Source: an uncultured Clostridia bacterium
GTDB taxonomy: Bacteria; Bacillota; Clostridia; TANB77; CAG-508
Direction: 5' to 3'
Assembly: GCA_944386175.1 (NCBI GenBank)
Contig: CALXAB010000003.1
Span: forward strand, 1 to 64,000
DNA length: 64,000 nucleotides
Below are positions 37,473-47,239 of this stretch, piece by piece (positions within the stretch are counted from its first letter, which is position 1; every line of letters starts with the position of its first letter). The position numbers and the translations under genes were made by a program. The notes below the pieces were generated by a model that searched no databases, was not told where the DNA came from, and saw only the letters and a program-made list of their open reading frames with translations.

Positions 37473-38219
37473 CTATTCTGCTGTAATCTTCTTTGCTACT
37501 ACAACTAATCTTCCATTTTTAGCAGAATATTCGCAAGTTGATAATGTTAAAAGTTTATCTCCATATTTAGCTGTTTTTCCTGTATCATAAAAAGAAAGTT
37601 CTTTACATCTTTTTATAAATGTATTGAACTCATCTTCTGAACTGCTATTTATAAATTCATAATACTTAAAACCTGTATAAGCAATTGTTTTAAATACTGC
37701 AATTATTTCATAATCTGCATTTTCATATATGGTATTAAAATTTATTATTTTATTATTATTATAAAATTCTCTCTTTTTGTATTTTTCTAATTCTCCAAAT
37801 ACTTGATAATTAGTTATATGATGACCATATATAATTACATTATCACTTGTTTGCACATTGCAATATTCTGCTATATATGGTGTTCCTAATTGTGAGTATT
37901 CTTTGTAAAAGTTTTTTCTTAAATAATAATCTTTTCTATTACTATCTGTCTGCATTACTGGATAACTTATACTAGTACTATTTATTTTTAGCCACCCTAT
38001 AAAATCATTATTTAATTTGTATAATTTTTCTAAATTTATACTTTCTTCTTGTTGTTCTTCGTGTTTTTCTTCTTTTTCCTCTGTTACAATATTTTCTAAT
38101 TCTTCAAATACTTCATTTTGTTTTTTGTCTTGAAATTTATTTGTTATGATGTAAATTACTGATAATACTAAACTAATTAAAAATATAATTAGTAGTATTC
38201 TAATTAGCCATTTTCTCAA
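37473..38219 (-). CDS. srtB: class B-like sortase
   Basis: 248 aa. N-terminal membrane anchor (IRILLIIFLISLVLSVIYIITN), then the sortase barrel with NDFIGWLKINSTSISYPVMQ, the catalytic His in IIYGHHI, catalytic Cys in LTLSTCEYS and Arg in NGRLVVVAKK. It lies in the conjugation operon directly upstream of the CHAP gene. The likely substrate is the Cna-B protein at 59837-62541. Confidence 0.92.
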   Translation of the reverse strand: MRKWLIRILLIIFLISLVLSVIYIITNKFQDKKQNEVFEELENIVTEEKEEKHEEQQEESINLEKLYKLNNDFIGWLKINSTSISYPVMQTDSNRKDYYLRKNFYKEYSQLGTPYIAEYCNVQTSDNVIIYGHHITNYQVFGELEKYKKREFYNNNKIINFNTIYENADYEIIAVFKTIAYTGFKYYEFINSSSEDEFNTFIKRCKELSFYDTGKTAKYGDKLLTLSTCEYSAKNGRLVVVAKKITAE

Positions 38220-38303
38220 TTTTCATCACTTCCTTTGCACAAAAAAAAGCACTATATAAACAAATATAGCACTTTAATTATATATTTTATTTTTTCAAAT
38301 TTA

Positions 38304-38333
38304 TTGACTTTCTTGTATAAATTAGTGTATAAT
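38304..38333 (+). promoter_or_regulatory. promoter of the antitoxin RNA
   Basis: TTGACT (38304-38309), 18 bases, TATAAT (38328-38333), directing + strand transcription toward the shared terminator. Confidence 0.7.
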
Positions 38334-38339
38334 AAGTAT

Positions 38340-38440
38340 AGAAAGTAAGTAATCACAAAAGCGTGGTTGCCCAAATATATTTGGAACTACACATTGCTCT
38401 GTAATCGTTTTTTTAAGCAATGTGTAGTTTTTATTTTATT
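38340..38440 (+). ncRNA. candidate antisense RNA of a type I toxin-antitoxin pair
   Basis: A short + strand transcript is predicted from the promoter at 38304-38333 to the hairpin AACTACACATTGCT / AGCAATGTGTAGTT (38385-38398, 38416-38429) and T-run. It carries no frame. Its 5' end (GAAAGTAAG ... GGTTGCCC) repeats the 5' end of the convergent toxin message, and the left hairpin arm is complementary to the toxin leader (AGCAAATGTGTAGTT). Confidence 0.6.
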
Positions 38441-38541
38441 TGCTTATTAACCCATTGTATGTATATGATACATAGTAAGGCTAAATTTATTGTTATCGAA
38501 ATCATTAAACCTATTACTAGGAATGCTAAAATCTCAAACAT
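38431..38541 (-). CDS. small hydrophobic toxin candidate, 36 aa (Fst/par-like layout)
   Basis: ATG 38541 behind AGGGGGTGAGG, stop at 38431. One transmembrane helix (FLVIGLMISITINLALLCII) and a short basic end (VNKQIK). A - strand promoter (TAGACT at 38651-38646, 17 bases, TAAAAT at 38628-38623) gives a leader of about 75 bases with a CTTGAT/ATCAAG hairpin near the ribosome binding site. It converges on the antisense RNA and shares its terminator, as in the pAD1 par system. Confidence 0.6.
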   Translation of the reverse strand: MFEILAFLVIGLMISITINLALLCIIYIQWVNKQIK

Positions 38542-38660
38542 AGCCTCACCCCCTAACTCTTGATAAGAAATCAAGGTCGAAGGGCAACTACACATTTGCT
38601 TATCTTACTTTCTATGTCTAGTATTTTACATTATTTTCTTAAAAAAGTCTACATTTTATT

Positions 38661-40988
38661 CTAAAAAACTTCATTTAATTTTGTTGTCATTAGCCTATAA
38701 AGTTCAGTATTTTTAGGAAACTTATTTACAAATGGAATAAGCGAATTTCCTACCTTTAATAATCCGTGTCCTGCCTCTACATTTGTTATAAAACTTAGTT
38801 GTTGGTCTGATATATTTAATAGTTTCGCAAGTTCTGTTCTATCTGTACTAGCTTGATTTAACATTATTATTAACTCACTATTTGCAAGCATTGTTCTTGC
38901 TAAATCACTTCTCAATAAATCTTCCACATTCTGTGTAATACCTGTGCAACAAGCTCCATATTTTCTAACTCTTTTCCACAAAGTAAATAGAAAGTTTGCT
39001 GAATATTCATATTGGAATAAAAGGTATATTTCATCTATATAAATATAAGTTGACTTTCCTTTTTGTCTATTTGCTGTTATTCTATTAAATATGCTGTCAA
39101 GTATAACTAGCATTGCAATAGGTTGTAACTGTTTTTTTAGTTCTAATATATTGTAACAAACTAATCTATTATTGATATTTACATTTGTTTGTTTTGCAAA
39201 TGTATTTAAACTACCATTACTAAATAATTCTATTGCAAGTGCTACATCTTTTGCCTCTTTTTCATTTTGCTTTAATAGTTCTTCTCTAAATTCTTTTAAT
39301 GTAGGTGGCTCTCCCTCATAGTCTCTTTTTTGATATTCTTTATAAACATTTGCCGTACATCTGTCAATTATTGAGCGTTGCTGTGGCTCTAATGCTTTTC
39401 CCATAAGTTGTTCACAAAGTGAAAGCACAAATTCTGACTTTAATACTATTGGGTTTGAATTATCGCCATAAAATTTATTCATATCCATTGCGTTTATGTG
39501 ATTTTTACTTGTTGAAGATATTTCTACAAGTTCTCCCCCTAATTCTTTTACAAGTCCTGCAAATTCATTTTCTGGGTCAATAATTATAACATCTGCATTC
39601 TTTTCTTTTAATATTATTGAACTTATTTCTTGTTTTGCCGTAAAACTCTTTCCACTTCCAGAAACACCAAGAATAAAACTATTACCATTTAATAACTGCT
39701 TTCTATCTAATAATATCATATTTTTAGATATTGCATTTTGTCCATAGTATATCCCATTTTGGTGCTGAACTTCTTGAACTTTAAATGGCATAAAAACTGC
39801 TAAACTTTCCGTTGTAAGTGTTCTTAATGTTTCTATTTTTTCTACTCCAATAGGTAGTGTAGTATTTAATCCATCTAATTGTTGAAACTTTAATAATCCA
39901 AATTGACACAGATTTTTTCTTGCTGTTGTTAGTATTGCCTCTGTTGTGTTTTCAAGTTCTTTTTCTGTATCTGCTGAAAAAACTATGGTAATTAACCCTA
40001 AAAACATTCTTTGGTCGCGTGTCATTAAATCATTTAAAAACTCCCTAGCCTCTTGTTCTTGTTGTTCCATATCATATGGTATTGAGGCAAGGAAGTTATT
40101 ATTTTCATTTTGCTTTCTTATATAATTAGCTTTGTTTGTTTCTACACCTAATAGTATTCTTTCTGCATCTTTTATTGCCTCATCTGTTGATACTGGTGTA
40201 ATATCTATTGTAAGTATTAAATTTTTACTAATATCTGTTATTTCTGAAATCATACTGTCTTTTATAAAACTAGCATATTCTTTTAAAAATATTACTCTAC
40301 CAAATTTATCTCCCATTTTAAATGTGTCTTTTTTAAATTCAAAACTATCTGGACAAATATAATCTTTGAAACTATGCCCTTTTCTCATATTATCTATCAT
40401 ATCAAAATAGAAACTATTTTCTTCGCCCATTCTATAAAAGTTATGTAGCATTTTTAATCTTTCGTTTGAATCTAATTCTATGCAAATTGAATTTAACTTT
40501 TTAAAATGCTTATTTAATTCTATTGCAATTCTTCTAAATGCTGTTCGAGCCTCTTCTAGATTTTTCTTTCTTATAGTTATTGTTATATACTTTTCTTGCA
40601 CAATTCCATTTGAAGTTTTTGCTCCCTCATCTATTAGCATATTATATTCTTGTCTTAATCTATCAAGTTTATCTTTTTCATTTTCAATTTTCACATTATT
40701 TTCTATATTCTGCTCGTTCATTTTGCTATTTAATATACTAATTTTTACAAGCATATCACTTTCAAAAGAGTTGAGTATTTGCATATAGTCTAAAAACATT
40801 GCCTCTTTATCATCTTCACTTGCTACAATATAGTTTATATCTGTGAACTTGAATGTTTTTGAATATTTGTTATTCCCTACTAAAAATATTCCGTCTTTCC
40901 AAATTCGTTTTATAGGAATAACATCTTGTACCCCTTTGGGAATAATAAATTTTTCTTTATCTTTCTTGAATAATTTACTAAAAAACAT
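38661..40988 (-). CDS. virB4: VirB4-family conjugation ATPase
   Basis: 775 aa, the motor of the type IV secretion channel. Walker A GVSGSGKSFTAKQ, Walker B TYIYIDEIYLLF and the distal motif CTGITQNVEDLL are intact, after an N-terminal TraC/VirB4-like domain. AGGAGG precedes ATG 40988. Cytoplasmic face of the membrane. Contains no in-frame CGG. Confidence 0.95.
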   Translation of the reverse strand: MFFSKLFKKDKEKFIIPKGVQDVIPIKRIWKDGIFLVGNNKYSKTFKFTDINYIVASEDDKEAMFLDYMQILNSFESDMLVKISILNSKMNEQNIENNVKIENEKDKLDRLRQEYNMLIDEGAKTSNGIVQEKYITITIRKKNLEEARTAFRRIAIELNKHFKKLNSICIELDSNERLKMLHNFYRMGEENSFYFDMIDNMRKGHSFKDYICPDSFEFKKDTFKMGDKFGRVIFLKEYASFIKDSMISEITDISKNLILTIDITPVSTDEAIKDAERILLGVETNKANYIRKQNENNNFLASIPYDMEQQEQEAREFLNDLMTRDQRMFLGLITIVFSADTEKELENTTEAILTTARKNLCQFGLLKFQQLDGLNTTLPIGVEKIETLRTLTTESLAVFMPFKVQEVQHQNGIYYGQNAISKNMILLDRKQLLNGNSFILGVSGSGKSFTAKQEISSIILKEKNADVIIIDPENEFAGLVKELGGELVEISSTSKNHINAMDMNKFYGDNSNPIVLKSEFVLSLCEQLMGKALEPQQRSIIDRCTANVYKEYQKRDYEGEPPTLKEFREELLKQNEKEAKDVALAIELFSNGSLNTFAKQTNVNINNRLVCYNILELKKQLQPIAMLVILDSIFNRITANRQKGKSTYIYIDEIYLLFQYEYSANFLFTLWKRVRKYGACCTGITQNVEDLLRSDLARTMLANSELIIMLNQASTDRTELAKLLNISDQQLSFITNVEAGHGLLKVGNSLIPFVNKFPKNTELYRLMTTKLNEVF

Positions 40989-41039
40989 AAATCTACCTCC
41001 TATAATTAAAGGAGGGTAAATCTCATTATTGTTTTTCTT

Positions 41040-41432
41040 CTATTTTTTCTGTTTTTTGTTTTTCTTTAAAAATTTTTTTCTTTTATTATTATTTATATTT
41101 TTTTCACTTTTTTTATACGTATTTAAATAATAGTTATTAGGCTTAAATACTAACCTTTTTGGTGTTAATATCTCTGATTTTATCCAAGCTATTACAAATT
41201 GTTCTGCTGTCATTCCGTTATATCTTACAAATCCTAAAATAGCAAATGGGACTGCACCAGCCATACACAACCACGATACAGTTCCTGTATTATTTAATAT
41301 TGGTTTAGATATAAAATATATTCCAACTGCTACTATACAGGCTAATGCTGAACATATAAATTGCCTTAAAGATAATCCAAAGAATATTTTTTCGATATAT
41401 TGTCTTATTTCCTTATTTATCTTAACTTCCAT
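41040..41432 (-). CDS. PrgI-family conjugation membrane protein
   Basis: 130 aa with two transmembrane helices (FICSALACIVAVGIYFIS, VSWLCMAGAVPFAILGFV) and EIRQYIEKIFFGLSLRQ at the start, the pattern of PrgI/TcpE proteins encoded before VirB4 in Gram-positive conjugation systems. The C-terminus is a Lys/Asn-rich tail. Confidence 0.85.
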   Translation of the reverse strand: MEVKINKEIRQYIEKIFFGLSLRQFICSALACIVAVGIYFISKPILNNTGTVSWLCMAGAVPFAILGFVRYNGMTAEQFVIAWIKSEILTPKRLVFKPNNYYLNTYKKSEKNINNNKRKKFLKKNKKQKK

Positions 41433-42212
41433 CTATCTTGCCTCCTTATTTTTTTTCTTTATTTTTTGCTTTTCATCTTTAAGCATTTGTTCAATTAAAA
41501 TAAGTTTCTTATTTTCTCTTTCAAAATCTTTTTCATAGCCCTGCTTTGCTTCTCCCAAAGAATAATTACTTGAATAACACATTATATTATGATTAATCAT
41601 ATCTTTCATTTCATTCAAGAGGTCAATTTTAGTAATTTCTTTTTCATCTTTATTTAAAATTAAATTAATTACTTTCTCTGTATATTTTTCATAACCATAA
41701 AGCATATAATAATTTTTTGTATATCTAATATATTCTGCCATTGCTTTTAATTGTTTTATTGAAGGATTTATTCTTTCTTTGGTGTCTTCATCTTTAAATA
41801 AATCTTTTATCGATTCAACTCTTGTAAATACTGTTCCCTCATTTGCTTCATAATCATAGTTGATTATAGCCATTTGTAATTCTTCTACTTCTTTATCACT
41901 TAATTTATAAGATTTAATAATTTTACTTAATTCTCTTCGCATATCTTCTTGAACTGGATCTCTGAAAAAATCAAATTCTAATTCATTATTCATTACATTA
42001 TCATTTATTGTTCCATCATTAAAACGAACAATATATCTATCATTATAAATATCCTTACCTTTTAAAATCCCTAAAACATCTACAATTTCTCCATTATGTC
42101 GTATTTCTGATGCTATTTTTGTATTAAATCGTGCCTGTTTATTATCATATTTTGTATAATTATCATTAAGTTCTTCATAATCTTTTAACTTATTTTCATC
42201 AATTATTTTCAT
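41433..42212 (-). CDS. hypothetical ICE protein, 259 aa
   Basis: A hydrophilic, mostly helical protein. A segment near residues 45-75 (EIVDVLGILKGKDIYNDRYIVRFNDG) looks like a short beta barrel. I do not recognise it. It abuts the PrgI gene and lies inside the conjugation operon, so it is probably a transfer or regulatory protein. Confidence 0.7.
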   Translation of the reverse strand: MKIIDENKLKDYEELNDNYTKYDNKQARFNTKIASEIRHNGEIVDVLGILKGKDIYNDRYIVRFNDGTINDNVMNNELEFDFFRDPVQEDMRRELSKIIKSYKLSDKEVEELQMAIINYDYEANEGTVFTRVESIKDLFKDEDTKERINPSIKQLKAMAEYIRYTKNYYMLYGYEKYTEKVINLILNKDEKEITKIDLLNEMKDMINHNIMCYSSNYSLGEAKQGYEKDFERENKKLILIEQMLKDEKQKIKKKNKEAR

Positions 42213-42260
42213 AATGTTTTATCCCCCATTTCTTTATTGTTTTTAATCAATATTTACCTA

Positions 42261-43099
42261 TCATAATCCCATCATTTCTCTAACTACTCTATCTGCCATC
42301 TTAATTGTTCCTACTAATACCAACATATTGAATACCAATTCTCCTATATAACTCCATACTTGCGTTGTAGCAGGCAAACTTGTATTAACTGCTGGTGGAT
42401 TAGAAGCAAATAAAGAAAAGATTATACAAGCAAGTACAATTATTGCTCCCTCCATACATACTGAAACATAGGATTTTATAAAACTTTTTCCAACGTTTTG
42501 CGATGGCTCTCCTGCAAAAGCTGATAAAGGAATTGGAGCTATCGCTGTGTATAAATAAAGTTTAAAAAATCTACCATAAACACTCATTATCATTACAAAA
42601 GATAAAACTGTTACAAGTAGTCCTCCGTATCAAAGTAACTGCCCATAAAGGTATGCTTTCAAAAAAGCCACAACTTTCTATCGTTGTTATTAGTTCTTGT
42701 GGTAATACCGTATTACTACTCTCTCCAAAACCTGCCGAAGTCATAATCGTTGATATAATACCTTGTACTATATCAAATATTGCAAGCATTAAATCTAACC
42801 CATATACTACTATTATGTATGCTATTGCAAAACGCAAAAATAACTTAAATGCGTGTTCTGGCTTTTTAATTTCTGCAAATGAATTACAAGTTTTTATAAC
42901 ACCTATTAGAAAGAATATAACAATTAATGCAAGTCCGTATTGCTTGCAAAGCACCGTGAATATTTACTATTACTTCCCAAATACCACCACCTTTAAAATT
43001 CTCTGGTGTTTGTGTTACTAATTGCCAAATTTCACTCAGTTTTGAATTCCAAGTATCTATTGCATTTTGTAAGTTTCCTACTATCCAATTATCGCTCAA
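42261..43099 (-). CDS. VirB6/TrbL-like polytopic conjugation protein; two +1 shifts (CGG 42937-42935 and 42627-42625)
   Basis: 278 aa after two shifts. It starts MSDNWIVGNLQNAIDTWN. The first shift gives HGALQAI-GLALIVIFFLIGVIK, and the second gives AVTLI-GGLLVTVLSFVMIMSVYGRFFKLYLYTAIAPIPL. The whole is the multi-helix channel component found between the PrgI/VirB4 and pilin genes in Tn1549-like ICEs. Unshifted, it is three short overlapping fragments, each cutting through a membrane helix. All three pieces keep clean coding character. Confidence 0.85.
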
Positions 43100-43158
43100 A
43101 TTTTATCGCCTCCTTATTTGTTATAAGAAGGCAATTCTTTCATTGTTTTTCTTAAAAT

Positions 43159-43479
43159 TTAACCTAAAATTAACTCCAATATTTGTTTTGCAAATGCTAT
43201 TATTACACCACCTGCTAATGTCATAAATCCACTAGCACGTTGTGATGGGTCGTGTGATTTAATCGCCATACCTATTTGAACAATTCCCCATAATAACAAT
43301 ATAGCACCTATTGCACCTATAATCTGATACATAAAGTCTTTTAAATTATTTATAACTGTTAATGGGTCATCAGTTGCAAATACTGTATTATTTCCTATTA
43401 CTAATACACCTGCAACAGTTATTACCTTTAGCCCTATACCTAATAATCTTTTTATATTGAATTTATTTTTCATCTTCAA
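43159..43479 (-). CDS. VirB2/Maff2-like pilin subunit
   Basis: 106 aa. Signal-like first helix (LLGIGLKVITVAGVLVIGNN) with VFATDD as probable cleavage region. Two further helices (MYQIIGAIGAILLLWGIVQIGMAI, GGVIIAFAKQILELIL) are separated by SHDPSQRASG. It lies between VirD4 and VirB6-like genes, where Tn1549-type ICEs encode Maff2 proteins. Confidence 0.8.
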   Translation of the reverse strand: MKMKNKFNIKRLLGIGLKVITVAGVLVIGNNTVFATDDPLTVINNLKDFMYQIIGAIGAILLLWGIVQIGMAIKSHDPSQRASGFMTLAGGVIIAFAKQILELILG

Positions 43480-43544
43480 AAACCTCTCTTTCCGAGAAAG
43501 CTTTTTCTCGTAATGTTTTACTTTTAATTAGTTAGTTTCTCTTG

Positions 43545-45334
43545 TTATTCTAAATATTCATCTATTTCATCGTCTAATAAAATTTCGTCATTTTCTATAT
43601 CTTGATACTTCTTTTGTTTTATATCCTTTACATTCGTATCAAAAGTAATTGTTGCAACTGAATTTTCAATTTTTCCGTGAATATAAGGTTTATAGCCTCC
43701 ATCTTCTGTTAGTTTTATATTAGAATGTTTAAAAGTATTATATTTTTTATCTATTATTGGTCTTTCTCCACGTATGAATAGTAAAGCATATTGGTTATCA
43801 AGCATTCTAACTTCGTCAGGTGTCATAAGTTCTCTGCCTGCTATTTGATAATTAGTAGAATAACTACCAGAGTGTCCAGTTGATTTTCCATAAGTGTTTG
43901 TATCAATAGTTTCCTTTCCTAATAGTTCACTTATATATTTGTGAGTACTTTGTTCATTTCCACCTAAATACAAAAGTTCATCACAATTTCCGTACAATGC
44001 TTTCCCATTGTTTTTCAAAAAGCGTTTTTAGTTGGGCTAGATTTTGTAGTATGATACTAACAGAAATTCCGTCTTGACCTCATTGTAGCTAATATCTTAT
44101 CGAAATCTTCTGGCAAACTTACATTCGCAAATTCGTCCATTATAAAATGAACATTAACAGGCAATGCACCTTTGTATTTATGGTCTGCAACATAGAATAA
44201 TTGCTGAAACAATTGTGTATATAGCATTGAAACAATAAAGTTAAAACTTGTGTCATTATCTGGTATCAATGCAAATAATGCAACTTTCTTTTCTCCTATA
44301 CTACTTAAATCTAATTCATCATACATTGTTAAATTTGCTAAATCTTTTAAATTAAACTTTTCTAACCTAGATGCAAGTGTTACTTGTATTGATTTTAGTG
44401 TTTTAGCAGAGCCTGAATGATAGCTTTTATAATATTTTAATGCAATGTGCTGTGGATTTGTTTCTTCTATCATTTTGAATAGTATATCTAATGGACTTTC
44501 ATATTCATCATCATCTTCTTTTACATCTCCTGCTCTTAATAATTCTAATACCATATCAAAGTTTTGCTCATATTCTGGAGCTTCATATTTTAACAATAAT
44601 ATTAAAGCCATAAGTAGCATTGACGCTGTTGTGTCCCAAAACGGATCATTACTTTGACTTCCTTTTGGTGTCGTACTCTTAAATAAGTTAGTTACAAGTT
44701 TTTGAATATCATTATCATCTTTTAAGTATTCAAATGGGTTATATCCAAAACTTAAATTCATATTGATTAAATCTAAAACTCTAACATCAAATCCATTTTT
44801 TTCTAACATATAACCTGTATCCCTCAATATTTCTGCTTTTGGGTCTAAAACAATATATGAATTATTTGAGGCTTGTAATAAATTAGGTTTTGCATAAAAT
44901 AGTGTTTTTCCTGCACCACTTCCACCTATTACTAATGTGTTTAAATTTCTTCTATGCTTTTTAGCATTTAAACCTAATCTTACATCTTGCGTTAAAATTC
45001 TGTTTTCACTTTCTGGTAATTGCTTATATTTTTTATTGATTTCTTTTGTATTTCCCCATTTTGCTGAACCGTGTTCTTTTCCTTTTCTATAATTTTTTCT
45101 CGTTGAAAAATATACTCCTATACCTATAAAATAAGAAAGCAAAAAAATAAGAATAGTTTTTGAACTATCCTCACAAATTGTTATATTAAATGGTCTTTGC
45201 AACTTTGTTGGTAATTCATATATAATTGTTGCAAGTCCTCCATTTGTTAATGGTGCAATTATAAGTGCAAGCCATATAACTGCTATCATACCAATAATAG
45301 ATATTATTATATATATTCTATTATCTTTCTTCAT
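43545..45334 (-). CDS. virD4: VirD4/TraG coupling protein; two +1 shifts (CGG 44071-44069 and 43992-43990)
   Basis: 595 aa after two shifts. Couples relaxosome to channel. N-terminal membrane helices, Walker A GGSGAGKTLFYAKP, Walker B HFIMDEFANVSLPEDF. The first shift gives ATMRSR-GISVSIILQNLAQLKTLFEKQWESIV, and the second, 26 codons later, gives V-GNCDELLYLGGNEQSTHKYI. Both joints restore sequence conserved in TraG proteins. Reading frame 0 ends at the first site after NFC. The two shifts must both happen to make the C-terminal third. Confidence 0.93.
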
Positions 45335-45527
45335 TTCGTACTCCTTTTCTTTTGAAAATTCCTTTTTTTTGTTTAGTTGGAGCTTTTATTACTTTTACTA
45401 TAACCTTATCTATAATGTCGGTTTCGACTTCCTTTTTTCTCATATTATTTTTCATATCAATTAAAGAATTTAGAATAACTGCATAAGTAGTTCTATCTAA
45501 TTCCATAACTCTTTTATCATTTTCCAT
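45321..45527 (-). CDS. small ICE protein, 68 aa
   Basis: Starts MENDKRVMELDRTTYAVILNSLIDMKNNM and has a Lys-rich end. It overlaps the VirD4 start by 14 bases. The N-terminal pattern is similar to the protein at 51374-51664 (both have a Leu/Ile-SL(I/N)xxR helix), so the two may be related. Function unknown. Confidence 0.65.
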   Translation of the reverse strand: MENDKRVMELDRTTYAVILNSLIDMKNNMRKKEVETDIIDKVIVKVIKAPTKQKKGIFKRKGVRNEER

Positions 45528-45535
45528 AAAATTTC

Positions 45536-46423
45536 CTACCTTTCATATTCTCTATTTGTTTTTGTTCTCGTATTCATACCTAATGTTCTATCCATTCCCT
45601 CTGCAAGTATTTCAAAGCACTCTGCTCCGTTCCCTAATTCTTGTTTTACTTCTTGTGGTGTCATTGCTTTTAGTTCTTCTGGTATTTTTTCAAAATTAAA
45701 ATTATTCGTAGGTATTCCATACCTTTTGCTTACCATATATGCAACACTTTCATTTTTAAATGTATTAAATTCTGATTCTGCAAAAGATAATGTATGAATA
45801 CTTGCAATTTCACTTACTAAACCTTGTATTATTCTATTTACATCTGCACTTTCTAAAACTTCAATTGTCCTGCTATTAGCATTAAAATTTGCTACTTTAT
45901 TATTTGCAACACTAGGTACTGCTTGTACTTCTACTGGCGACATAGATAATACTGCTTTTAATATTTGCTCTTTTGTATATGGTAATGTATTTAATTGTCT
46001 TTTTATTCTCATATCTGATATATCATAAACTCTCTTTGGATCATACCCCTGTGCCTCTGTTCCATCATCTCTTGTATAAACATTTCCTTGTTCTAATATA
46101 ATTATCTTATTTGGTTTTCCTGCAAAACTAACTTTTTCTTTCTTCCACGTTTTTACATCTTTTAATTGTGTTGCTTTTGGATTTTGTGCTGTAACAAGTA
46201 ATGCATTTCCTACTGAATAAGTTGGAAATTTACTTTGTACATCCAAATAAGTTTGATATAGTTTACTATCTTCTGTTATTTTTGTTGCCATTTCATCTTG
46301 AGTTTTATATGCCCATTGCCTTTCTGAATTTTTTTCCTCTGCCCATTTATCCACATCAAATTCATCATTTTCTTGTTTCACATTATTTACTGCACTTTTC
46401 AAAATGTCGTTTATCATACTCAT
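45536..46423 (-). CDS. ArdC-like ssDNA-binding domain protein
   Basis: 295 aa. The N-terminal half (KLYQTYLDVQSKFPTYSVGNALLVTAQNPKATQLKDVKTWKK, FAGKPNKIIILEQG) matches ArdC-type N-terminal domains in conjugative elements. The C-terminal half (ASIHTLSFAESEFNTFKNESVAYMVSKRYG) resembles the linked peptidase-like region, but no HExxH is visible. Possibly protects transferred single-stranded DNA. Confidence 0.75.
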   Translation of the reverse strand: MSMINDILKSAVNNVKQENDEFDVDKWAEEKNSERQWAYKTQDEMATKITEDSKLYQTYLDVQSKFPTYSVGNALLVTAQNPKATQLKDVKTWKKEKVSFAGKPNKIIILEQGNVYTRDDGTEAQGYDPKRVYDISDMRIKRQLNTLPYTKEQILKAVLSMSPVEVQAVPSVANNKVANFNANSRTIEVLESADVNRIIQGLVSEIASIHTLSFAESEFNTFKNESVAYMVSKRYGIPTNNFNFEKIPEELKAMTPQEVKQELGNGAECFEILAEGMDRTLGMNTRTKTNREYER

Positions 46424-46426
46424 AAT

Positions 46427-47239
46427 TTACTTACTCCTTTCCTTTTTTCTATTTTTCTTTTTAGGTTGTGTGTGCTTTGTTTCTTGTACTTTTTTGTTTT
46501 TTGATATTTCTTTTGTTTCTTCTTTTACTTTTAGGTTTTCTTTTTCCTCTTGTTCTTTTTTTATTGTGTTTATTTTTTCTCTTATCGAAGGCTTTTCTTC
46601 TTTTTTAGTTCCTTCCATTTTTTCGTTCATTTTCAATGAACTCTCTGATTGAATTTCTTTCTCCGTATTTGAAAGATTACTGGGGTTGGTATTCTCATTT
46701 TCCTCCTTGATATTTTGCTTTTTCAATAATTTATTTAACAAATCTTCTGATGTATTTTTCTCTTGAATATCTTTTGAAATTTCTGTTTTTTCTTTATCTG
46801 ATACTATTTTTTGTAAATCTTCTTTATCTAATGCTGTTTCAATTTTTGTTTCTCCTATTGTTGTTAAATTAAATCTTTCTACCATTCTGTTTACTCTTAC
46901 TGCATCCTCGCCTTTTACTAAAAGGTCTATTACTCCATCTTTACTCTTTAAATCACTTCTTTTGCACATTGCACTATATAAAACACCATATCTTTTAGCT
47001 TGTTTTTTAAATTCTTTGTAATCATCTTTTTTTATTGTAAATACTTTAAAGTCTCCTGTGCGTTTTAGCATATTATTTATTCCTATTTGACCTTTTACTT
47101 TATTTCCTTTCGATTTACTTAATGCAACTAGTATTACTGCCAATTCTTTTGCCATACTTCCTGTTAATCTTGCAACTACTTCAAAACCGTCTAAACTCAA
47201 TTTAACAACTTCTTCGGCACTATCTCCTGCTGTACTCAT
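46427..47239 (-). CDS. pcfB: PcfB-family relaxase accessory protein
   Basis: 270 aa. The N-terminal 135 residues (DSAEEVVKLSLDGFEVVARLTGSMAKELAVILVALSKSKGNKVKGQ, KRYGVLYSAMCKRSD) are the PcfB/DUF3801 domain, which helps dock the relaxase. The rest is a low-complexity Lys/Glu tail. It overlaps the relaxase end by 20 bases. Confidence 0.88.
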   Translation of the reverse strand: MSTAGDSAEEVVKLSLDGFEVVARLTGSMAKELAVILVALSKSKGNKVKGQIGINNMLKRTGDFKVFTIKKDDYKEFKKQAKRYGVLYSAMCKRSDLKSKDGVIDLLVKGEDAVRVNRMVERFNLTTIGETKIETALDKEDLQKIVSDKEKTEISKDIQEKNTSEDLLNKLLKKQNIKEENENTNPSNLSNTEKEIQSESSLKMNEKMEGTKKEEKPSIREKINTIKKEQEEKENLKVKEETKEISKNKKVQETKHTQPKKKNRKKERSK

